A stretch of DNA of 64,000 bases from Laburnicola sp. R22_1 (lineage: Eukaryota > Ascomycota > Dothideomycetes > Pleosporales > Didymosphaeriaceae), in the NCBI GenBank assembly GCA_014281115.1, contig JACONQ010000004.1, forward strand, positions 3,906,001 through 3,970,000, written 5' to 3'. Positions 55,510 to 64,000 of this stretch are shown here, in pieces; within the stretch, counting starts at the first letter, position 1, and the number at the start of each line of letters is the position of its first letter. Made by a program: the position numbers and the translations under genes. The notes beneath the pieces are model-generated. The model made no database searches. It was not told the origin of the DNA and saw only the letters and a program-made list of their open reading frames with translations.

Positions 55510-58500
55510 CAGGGTTGTCAACAACCAAACATGCCTCAATATTTTGTTTGAATTTTGTTTGAATTGACAACGTCAACCAAACAAAAAGCTGCTGCTGCAA
55601 TTTTGATAGGTCAAACAAACAAAAGAGGCAATTGCAGTTAAAAAATTTGAAGTTTGTTTGAATCGCTTAGCATACTGTAATGATAAGGTACCCTAGAGTT
55701 AGTGATATATTCTTAGTGTTGATGTAACAATAACTTTCCCAACGCTGCAATTATATAGGTATTCCTATAGTAAACAGAGCAAAAACGGAGCTTCTTAAGT
55801 GGATTGTACCTGCGTAAAAAAGCCCGCATAACGGATGTGTGCTTCCACTGGCCGCCAGCAACTGATATATATGAATTGCTATTCGGCTTTAGCACCTCCT
55901 ATCCTCTGTTCCTCCTCTTTCTTTACGTAGGTAATAAGCTGTTAAAATAATAAATATATATATAATAATCTAAATAAGCTAATATTATAGTGTTGAGGTA
56001 TTGTAGCAAAGTGAGTTTGCGCTGTTGCAGCGAAGCCTAAGTTATGTTTATATATTCTGAACCTAGTTACTACTCTTAAAAAATCGTTTGCTATAACCAC
56101 GCAATAAATCTTGTCTTCTATAAGTTAAACTATTAAATCAATGTTGCTAAATTAATTCCTGTCGCCTGTTTTACTATATCTCTATTGTTGCGGGCTGCAG
56201 AGCGTCGCGCAGTACGCCTTGGCATGAAGTGGTAATGTTGGCTAGCTGACCGCGTACTTTCCGCGTACCTTGCGCGTCAACGCTTACACACCCACTATAC
56301 TTTGGCTTACTTGCCTGCGCCTACAGCTTACTTTTTCGCGCCTTTGCTTACTTTTACGCTTACCATGCCCCCAAAACGAAGCCGCGAGCCTGCTAAGGCA
56401 TCTGAACCTATGCCCAAACGTTCCCAACATGCGCCGAAACCCAGCCAGCGCCTTATGGATAGCCAGCGGCCGCTTACTCCTCCGCTAACCCAGCCGTCTA
56501 TTAAGGTAGTTAACAAGCCGGAGCCGCCTATTAAGGTGCTTGAAAGTACTCTAGAGCCGCGCTTAATAGAGCCACTAACCGAGCTAGAGGAGCGCGCCTG
56601 GAGGCTATTACCACGGCCTATACTACAAGCCTTACAGGCTGATAAGCTAGCTTGGGAGTTGCTATTAGTGGCTAATAAGCCGCCTATAGCTACTAAGCCG
56701 CCGCGCGCGTTTAGTAATGCTGCCACAGAGGCTTTAGTGGAGGAGGACGCTGCGCCTAGTGTTGACTTCACCAACTACGAAGGCCTTAACTTAAAGCGCC
56801 TGCTGGGCTTTAATGTGCCTCTATCCACACCCACAGGCAACATTAGCTAGGTCTTTAGGCACAGCTATCGCCTTCGAAAGCTTGGTACTAACCCTAAGAA
56901 GATCTACTTCTAATGCAAGCACTGTCATATTAACAGAAAGAAGGGCGGCCTACACCAGACCACTCTGTCAACTACAGCCGCCAACAACCATTTGAAGCAA
57001 GACCTTCCCGGCCATCGGCTCACTAAACAAGGCACTATCGTACACAAGAGGCCGCTCGAACCTGGCCAGAAGTCGCTGCGATGGGCGGAAGAAAACGGGG
57101 TCACATTAAGCCAAGATGCAACGCAGGAGCTGGGTAACTTCGACGTACAAGGCTTCAGGCAAGCTGCAGTGTTATGGCTCGTCAACAACAACAGGCCATT
57201 ACGCGAGTTTGAGACTGAGTCCTTCCGCGCGATGATCAGGTTCGCCAACCCAGAGGCAGAGGCGGCGCTATGGAGGTCTCACAACAGCGTTTCGAGGTTC
57301 GTGATGAGGCTTTACAGCTGGCTACAACCTCAAGTCAAGCGCGCCTTATCTAAGGCCTCTAGCAAAATACATATAAGCTTTGACAGCTGGACTACTAAGG
57401 GGGGGAAGCGCGGCTTCTTTGCAATTTGTGCGCACTACGCTGACTCTCAAGGCAATATAGTTGACCTTCCCATCGCCTTGCCGCAGCTGGTTGGTGCGCA
57501 CACAGGCTCAGCGATCGCGGAAGCTGTCGTACGAATCCTACGCTACTTTGAGATTTCTAGCAGCAATTTGGGCTATTTCGTGCTTGACAACGCCTACAAC
57601 AACGATACTGCAGTTAATAAACTCGGCACAATGTACGGCTTTATCGCCAACAATCAACGCCTCCGCTGCGCTTGCCACATACTCAACCTCATTGGGCAAA
57701 CTATTATGTTTGGCACTAACTCCAACGCCTTTAATAACGAGCCTAAACACTACAACAAAGAGGAGTTTTATATAAAGCAATAGCGGAAAGATAGTCCACT
57801 TAGCGTGTTTCTTAATATTATTAACTACATTAACACGCCAAAACAATAGGGTATATTTGAGAATTGTCAGAACAGCGAAGCAGTTAAGATGCCTACTAGC
57901 GCTACAGCAAGACGCCGTGAGCCTTTCAAGCCTGGAGTTACGCGTTAGAATAGCTATCATAACTGCTTTAAGCGCAGTGTTGAGCTACAACACACCATTA
58001 ACAGCTACTCCTCCTACCACATACAAGAGACTAAGCACGCTAACAAGCTTGCCAAAAGCAACAACACTAAGCCGCCTATTGTGCCGCAGTAGATGCGATT
58101 AGGCGGGCTTGCAGCTGCAGACTAGGCGGTAATTACCAAGTACATTAAGGTGCTTAAGCCGCTGAAGTCCGCAACTAATCGCTTGCAAGGTCGCGGCAAA
58201 GCTGGCACTCACAGCGCGTTATACAAGGTTATCCCTATGTTTGAGTCTCTTATTGCTAACCTAGATGCCCGCCTTAGACTGTTTGAAAGCGTCAATTACC
58301 TGCCAGACGAGGCGCCAGAAGATCACGTCGCTATCAACGTACGTGCTGCGCTCAAGAAGGCGAGCAAGTACCTTAATAAACTCCTCAAAATCCCCGTCTA
58401 CTACACTGCCACAGCACTCCACCCACGCTTCAAGAACTACTTTAAACGCTTCTGGCGTGAGAAGCCCGCACAGTTACAAGCTACGCACGCGAGCTTTGAG

Positions 58501-59180
58501 CAGCTTTGGGCTCGTTACAAGCCCGCCCTAGCGACAGCAACAACAATAACAACTGCGCCTAAACACGCGATAAGCAGCTTTGACGACGCGATCGATTCGG
58601 TACTTAACAACAGCGACGAGATAATAGGGGTGGCGGATGAGTACGAGAGCTGGCTTAGAGAGCTAACATGGACATCAGAACAGTACAAAACTGGCTGTAC
58701 AGCTGTCCAATACTGGTACCAGCTCAAGCCGAGGTATCCCAATTTGTCACGATTGGCGCTGGACGTGTTAACTATCCCTGCCTCTAGCGCTGACTGTGAG
58801 CGAGTCTTCTCGGGTACTGGCGACGTACTTGAGCCACAGAGACGCAAAATGGGCAGCCAACTATTGGCTGCTTTAATTTGTACTCAACGATGGATTCGAG
58901 CAGGTTTTAAACCTCCAAGCGCAAAGGTGGTGGCAACGTACGATGACAATAAGCTCAACGAACAGTTTAGCATACATGAGTGGGAGGAGCCGCCGCCTAT
59001 AACACCACCAGAGTCTCTTTCACAGTCCTCTTAAAGTACTCAAAATCAAACAAACAATCAAATAAAAAGCGCCTCTATAGCTCCATCAAATCAAACAAAC
59101 AAACTACAACACCAAGAAAGTCGTCAAACAAACAAATTCAGAGCCACAAATTTTGTTTGTTTTGTTTATTAACAAGTCTG
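55510..59180 (+). mobile_element. hAT transposon, copy 1 (complete end to end)
   Basis: The ends CAGGGTTGTCAACAACCAAA (55510) and the complement of TTTATTAACAAGTCTG (59180) form imperfect inverted repeats, in keeping with hAT CAGxG termini. The left flank is GTGTTAAT but the right flank is GGAGGAGG: the 8 bp target duplications do not match, pointing to a chimera formed by recombination (see findings). Both subterminal regions contain many CAAACAAA words. Length 3,671 bp. Confidence 0.9.
56365..59034 (+). pseudogene. hAT transposase with seven in-frame stops, no frameshift
   Basis: One reading frame of about 890 codons runs from MPPKRSREPAKASEP to PPESLSQSS. Features in order: basic N-terminus, a BED-type zinc finger (CKHCHI...HLKQ, with a stop just before it), the RNase H-like core (KIHISFDSWTTKGGKRGFFA, FVLDNAYNNDTAVNKLG, RLRCACHILNLIGQ) and the C-terminal hAT dimerisation region (YPNLSRLALDVLTIPASSAD, CERVFSGTGDVLEPQRRKMG). 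Stops at 56848, 56911, 57781, 57847, 57946, 58090 and 58123 are six TAG and one TAA, consistent with light RIP of TGG/CAG/CAA codons. The protein is inactive as it stands. Confidence 0.92.
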
Positions 59181-59473
59181 GGAGGAGGTGCTACCTCCTC
59201 CTGCTCCAAGCGTTGCAGAGGCTCTTCAGGCTGTACAGGTTCTACTCTGCTATCAGGAGTATCAGGAGACTGCAAAGTATGAGGATATATCCTATATGAA
59301 GCGGCTAGAGAGGTCGTTAAAAGCTCAGTCAATCAGAAGTATAAGGCAGTCAACAATTTCGGAGTGGCTGCAAGTCCGCCAAGACTAGCTTAATAATCAT
59401 CGATTAAACGATATTTCGATATAACGATAGAATTTGCTGTGCACGGATTAATCGTTATAACGAGAGTTGACTG
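59181..59473 (+). mobile_element. Tigger/pogo-like element, 3' end fragment
   Basis: Directly after hAT-1 the frame reads WEEVLPPPAPSVAEALQAVQ and ends LERSLKAQSIRSIRQSTISE...QVRQD-stop (about 59388), the C-terminus of a Tigger/pogo transposase. The element ends with CGTTATAACGAGAGTTGACTG at 59473, followed by TA. This matches Tigger-type termini. The 5' part is missing here and should lie beyond the right window edge. Confidence 0.72.
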
Positions 59474-59908
59474 TATTACAGGATTTTCTAGAGGGGCACT
59501 AAATAGATCCTTGCGATTAATTTGCACTATTTATATCTGTCTGGAGGCGAAATTTCGTACCATCTCCCTAGTAGGTGGTATATGTCTCTCTGTGAGTCCT
59601 TTGATATATTTTACAAGCTCCTGCTCTTGCTGTGGGTTGAGTTTCTGCTAGTTGATGTTCTTGGCTTCATTTGGTGCCTGAACGCGCTTGTGTCTTTGGG
59701 ATAACGTAGTTCGATCTACACCGTAGGTGGCAGCAATATTTCTGTACGAAAATAATCCCCCTGGATTTAAAGATTCAATAGCTGCAATCGCATCCTCGAT
59801 TGCCCCCATATTGGTGGAGTTATGACGCGTCAAATTCAGGCGATTATTTAGCGTTTTGGTGTTGGGTGGCTCGGCACGCGAAGTGGCTCGGCACGCGCAC
59901 AGACACGT
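59474..59908 (-). mobile_element. Fot-like element B, 5' fragment
   Basis: The terminal sequence on the minus strand, starting at 59908 after TA (59909-59910), has two GTGCCGAGCCAC repeats. It carries the transposase N-terminus from 59833 (MTRHNSTNMGAIEDAIAAIE, YRNIAATYGVDRTTLSQRHK, then a stop and QKLNPQQEQELVKYIKGLTE, IPPTREMVRNFASR). The frame is cut at 59474 by the TA of the inserted Tigger-like element. The same family as the RIP-degraded element at 40522-43803. Confidence 0.8.
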
Positions 59909-59910
59909 TA

Positions 59911-60332
59911 GTTAGGTACTAGTGTTAGATGAAATTGCAGGCCTTCGCAAGACAATTAAGAAGACTACAAGGCGAAAATCGCGTAAAAGGAGGTATATCC
60001 AGCATTAGGGATCACTTACAGTAGCAGAGGGATCTTAGCTAGCCACTCCTAAGGACGCTGGTGGACAGAAGAAGGGTAAACAGTTGTTAGGTACTAGTCG
60101 CGCTGCAATAGGGCCATCAACTCAACAGCGTTGTGGCATCTGCAGGCAACCTGGACACAATGCGCAAACCTGCCAGGGAGCTAAAGAGGAAGAATCTGAA
60201 TCAGATGCATTAACTTAGTATATATTTTTAAGTAGTGTTGCGACGCAGTCTGATAATGAATGAAATGGTTTGGTGGGGTCTTGGCAAAGGTGGCGCGCTC
60301 ACTGGTGTGGGTCACTCGCTGGTGAACCACGT
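59911..60332 (+). mobile_element. Fot-like element C, 3' fragment with zinc knuckle
   Basis: This reads VLDEIAGLRKTIKKTTRRKS, GSLTVAEGS and a CCHC zinc knuckle CGICRQPGHNAQTC, the usual C-terminus of fungal Fot1-type transposases. Near the end it has TTTGGTGGGGTCTTGGCAAA, the complement of the subterminal motif of element A, and it ends ...GGTGAACCACGT before TA (60333-60334). Element B is inserted in it at the TA at 59909; its 5' part is absent and is predicted beyond the window edge. Confidence 0.8.
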
Positions 60333-60334
60333 TA

Positions 60335-62421
60335 TAGCTAGTTAATCTAACGCTATTCTAGGCGTTAATAGACAAAGAGTTAGCTAGTATTTATAGGACC
60401 TTATAGTATAATAATATAGCTAAAAGAAATAAAGACTATTATAAACTATAGTAAGTACGTAATATAGCATATTATACACTACGAGGTTTACAATAACTTA
60501 TAATAATAATAGTACTAAAATATCTAGCCTAGACACTAAAGCTATTCTAACTAACGTAACAAAGTAGGCTGTAAGTTTAAAGGCTTATTATAAACTACTT
60601 CTTACACTATATTACCTAAATATCTTAGCGACTAAGATATATAGGAAAATCTTATAATCCTAAAAGCGCAAAAATACATAAGTCTATACTCTAACACCTT
60701 GCCTTTAAGTATAGGCTATAAATAGCAGCCGTAGTAAATACTAGTATAAGAGGGGTAAAACCTTCTCCACAGCTATATAAAAAAATACTATCTACTCTTA
60801 ATATAATTTAAAAAGGTGGCACACAGGCTGCTTATAAAGTAAAAAAGATATAAAAGGAGTATACTATACTTAAAGACTATAAGTTTCTTAAATATAGCAA
60901 GGTTATAGCAAATATTATATAGATAATATTAATTAAACATAATAAATACACGTAAAGGCTAGACAAAAAGCCTCTACTAAAAATAGTAGATATTAAACTT
61001 ATCTAAAAAAACGTTATTATTAAATATAACTAGATAAGTAGAAACATAATACAAAACATTATTTAGTTAGTAAATAAAGAGAAAGAGTGTCTAGAGTATA
61101 AGAAAAGAGTAAAATAATTAATATTAGATATTAAAGTCTTACTATAACTTATGTATTGTAGGCATAGCGCTATTACTTATTAAGTCCTATAATAAGTATA
61201 GTATAGATACGCATTCTAACTAATTGCAAAGCATTTCTAGCAATCTTAAAGCGTTACCCTTATTTACTAATTTTGGCAAGACTATTAAGGACGATTTAAA
61301 GTAGACATATATACGACAGTATATTTAGAAGATTAAGGTGTTAAGGAAGAGCGCGCGTTTAGGGCTTTACTCTAATAGGAAGCTACGCTAAAATAACATT
61401 ATATTTAAGACAAAGATGCTAATAATTGCATTACTTAATACTATTATACGTATATTATAAACTATAATAAGTTACTATGCTAATAGCTATAGGATGTATA
61501 GAAGCTCCTTAAGAGTTAAGTAAACATTACTAAGAAGTTTTATACTATTGTCTAGATTATTTAGAATAAGATGCATATCGTACTTATTTATAGTGGGATA
61601 AGCTTCCCTAAGCAAAGAACGATTATTAATATATTTAATAGCGTTAATAGCTTATTAAGAGTTATTATAATAACTATAGACCTGTATACTAAGGATATTA
61701 ACCTCGTAGATACGAACCACATTATTATAAAATCGCTAGCTTACAAAATTAAGGAGCTTAAACAGTTTATCTAATAGCTAGTCTGGCTAGAGTAAAAGAA
61801 GTTAGTTGTGAACGCGCGCTTGCTCTATAATAAATATAGCTAGGTTAATATAAGAAGGGTAATAGAGTATAAGCAGTTATTAGAGAAAGTAAATATGGTA
61901 ATTATAAAGAATATAATAGGCGTAGAGGGATGCAAATATTCTAATAAAAAAACTACTCTAGACTTAGAGTTAGCGTACTACAAAGCGTTAAGATTATATA
62001 AGACTAGGGCGAAGGCTAGTAGATACACCTTAAGATGTAAAAAATAAAAAGAATAGGTAACTAAAGAAACTTAAACGTATACGTAGTTAGAGTAAATTAT
62101 AACTATTACTAGGACGCAGTAAGTTATAGCAATTTAGAATTAATATAGGGCGTAGTAAAAGAAGTTATAACTAGTACTATAATATAATAAGTTATAGTAA
62201 TTTAGAATTAAACGCATATATATTTAGATAGAATTACAACTATTACTAGAACATAGTAAGTTATAGCAATTTAGAATTAATATAGGGCGCAGTAGAAGAA
62301 GTTATAACTAGTACTATAACATAGTAAGTTATAGTAATTTAGAATTAAACGCATGCGCATTTAAATAAAATTATAACTATTACTAGAACGTAGTAAGTTA
62401 TAGTAATTTAGAGTTAAGTAT
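60335..62421. other. AT-rich RIP-type block
   Basis: This is two kilobases of TpA-rich sequence without coding capacity; a 67-codon frame at 61571-61774 is a chance AT-rich frame. It probably is a heavily mutated older transposon, but I cannot name it. Its right end contains the tandem repeat listed separately. Confidence 0.6.
62095..62415. repeat. About 137 bp tandem repeat in the AT-rich block
   Basis: There are two full copies and a partial one, marked by AACTATTACTAG at about 62100, 62238 and 62374. Each contains two related sub-units with AGTAAGTTATAG[CT]AATTTAG, so it is a repeat of repeats. It abuts the end of Fot1 element A. Confidence 0.75.
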
Positions 62422-62423
62422 TA

Positions 62424-62831
62424 ACGTACTTTGCACTCGAGTCGATTATTCCATCGAGTCGATCACTTTGCCAAGACCCCACCAAGTTCTGTACTATTCA
62501 CGATAGTACAGAGTCAACACGAACTATTTTCAATAGTCTAAATAGGCCAATCTATTTAGAATCTACTTCTACAGGCTGCCTACAGGTTGTTTTGTTATGC
62601 CCAGGCTTGCCGCAGCGTCCACAGCGCTGTTGAGCAGATTCGCCTCCATCAGCGCGCACCCTCTTCTTCGCCTTTTGCCTATCACTGCGCGCCCTAAACT
62701 CCTTTAGAGTGGCCAGCCGCTGGCCCTCTTCAGCTATGAGGACTCCTTCACGCTATACTCGCTTTCTTTTATGCGATTTACGTCGCGTGGCGGCCTCATT
62801 AGCAGCTTAAAGTTCGGCGTTGCGTTTGGTC
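62424..62831 (-). mobile_element. Fot1-like element A, 3' part, inverted
   Basis: Read on the minus strand from 62831: TKRNAEL, AANEAATRRKSHKRKRV, LIAEEGQRLATLKEFRARSD and the zinc knuckle CGRCGKPGHNKTTC, continuing the transposase broken at 55509. It ends at 62424 with the same ACGTACTTTGCACTCGAGTC terminus as the 5' part, beside TA (62422-62423). The 8 bp at 62832-62839 are GTGTTAAT on the minus strand, the same target site as at 55502-55509. Confidence 0.88.
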
Positions 62832-62839
62832 ATTAACAC

Positions 62840-64000
62840 CAGACTTGTCAATAAACAAAACAAACAAAATTTGTGGCTCTGAATTTGTTTGTTTGACGAC
62901 TTTCTTGGTGTTATAGTTTGTTTGTTTGATTTAATGGAGCTATAGAGGCGCTTTTTATTTGATTGTTTGTTTGATTTTGAGTACTTTAAGAGGACTGTGA
63001 AAGAGACTCTGGTGGTGTTATAGGCGGCGGCTCCTCCCACTCATGTATGCTAAACTGTTCGTTGAGCTTATTGTCATCGTACGTTGCCACCACCTTTGCG
63101 CTTGGAGGTTTAAAACCTGCTCGAATCCATTGTTGAGTACAAATTAAAGCAGCCAATAGTTGGCTGCCCATTTTGCGTCTCTGTGGCTCAAGTACGTCGC
63201 CAGTACCCAAGAAGACTCGCTCACAGTCAGCGCTAGAGGCAGGGATAGTTAACACGTCCAGCGCCAATCGTGACAAATTGGGATACCTCGGCTTGAGCTA
63301 GTACCAGTATTGGACAGCTGTACAGCTAGTTTTGTACTGTTCTGATGTCCATGTTAGCTCTCTAAGCCAGCTCTTGTACTCATCCGCCACCCCTATTATC
63401 TCGTCGCTGTTGTTAAGTACTGAATCGATCGCGTCGTCAAAGCTGCTTATCGCGTGTTTAGGCGCAGTTGTTATTGTTGTTGCTATCGCTAGGGCGGGCT
63501 TGTAACGAGCCCAAAGCTGCTCGAAGCTCGCGTGCGTAGCTTGTAACTGTGCGGGCTTCTTACGCTAGAAGCGTTTAAAGTAGTTCTTGAAGCGTGGGTG
63601 GAGTGCCGTGGCAGTGTAGTAGACGGGGATTTTGAGGAGTTTATTAAGGTACTTGCTCGCCTTCTTGAGCGCAGCACGTACGTTGATAGCGACGTGATCT
63701 TCTGGCGCCTCGTCTGGCAGGTAATTGACGCTTTTAAATAGTCTAAGGCGGGCATCTAGGTTAGCAATAAGAGACTTAAACATAGGGATAACCTTGTATA
63801 ACGCGCTGTGAGTGCCAGCTTTGCCGCGACCTTGCAAGCGATTAGTTGCGGACTTTAGCGGCTCAAGCACCTTAATGTACTTGGTAATCACCGCCCAGTC
63901 TGCAGCTGCAAGCCCGCCTAATCGCATCTACTGCGGCATAATAGGCGGCTTAGTGTTGTTGCTTTTGGCAAGCTCGTCAGCGTGCTTAGTCTCTTATATG
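62840..64000 (-). mobile_element. hAT transposon, copy 2, 3' part, runs off the right edge
   Basis: This is a second copy of the same hAT family in opposite orientation, starting CAGACTTGTCAATAAACAAA at 62840. It contains the transposase C-terminus (stop near 62986; SRLALDVLTIPASSADCERV, ASKYLNKLLKIPVYYTATAL, LARLGGLAAADW region up to the edge). It is very similar to copy 1 but has different stops: Trp is intact where copy 1 has the stop at 58123, while a TAG replaces Gln in the YWYQLKPRY region and Trp in the KRFWREK region. Confidence 0.9.

Noticed and set aside
61571..61774. 67-codon frame in the AT-rich block
   Set aside because: Ile/Asn/Lys-rich composition is what AT-rich RIP DNA gives by chance.

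Overview
The window comes from a filamentous ascomycete (Pezizomycotina). Dothideomycetes are the likeliest class, but that is inference. Evidence: 45-120 bp GT-AG introns with CTAAC/CTGAC-type branch sites, fungal versions of MED11, Bsd2, HPC2 and mL49, a C2H2-Zn2Cys6 regulator, Fot1/pogo, Tc1/mariner and hAT transposons, and AT-rich blocks full of TAG/TAA stops as expected from repeat-induced point mutation (RIP). I recognised no tRNA, rRNA or CRISPR.

Positions 1-30,150 are gene-dense and mostly housekeeping: TAF5 (partial), MED11, a Bsd2/Ndfip-like adaptor, a CBP6/UQCC2-like complex III assembly factor, an unrecognised repeat protein, HPC2 of the HIR histone chaperone, NOP56, CCT6, a long GH47 mannosidase, mitochondrial mL49 and eIF3e. 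Four pairs are divergent over 260-580 bp (TAF5/MED11, Bsd2/CBP6, NOP56/CCT6, mL49/eIF3e). Among them, in a gene-poor pocket at 20-24 kb, lies a six-exon secreted cysteine-rich gene built from tandemly duplicated exon-intron units. A secreted protein with a Pro/Glu/Gln-rich tail lies at 28.3-30.1 kb.

Positions 30-40.5 kb are gene-poor. They hold a lone versicolorin-reductase-type short-chain dehydrogenase and a zinc-finger transcription factor, among many minisatellites.

Positions 40.5-64 kb are transposon territory: a RIP-degraded pogo/Fot-like element, a Tc1/mariner element with about 108 bp terminal repeats, then a nest of Fot1-like, Tigger/pogo-like and hAT elements. The pieces of one Fot1 element lie 7 kb apart in opposite orientation, each abutting an end of a hAT copy and each carrying the same 8 bp GTGTTAAT target site. 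This is the signature of an inversion by recombination between two opposed hAT copies, and it predicts what lies just beyond the right edge of the window.

The strongest candidates for something undescribed are the exon-duplicated six-cysteine module gene (22,341-23,485) and the hAT-mediated inversion of a Russian-doll transposon nest (54,013-64,000).
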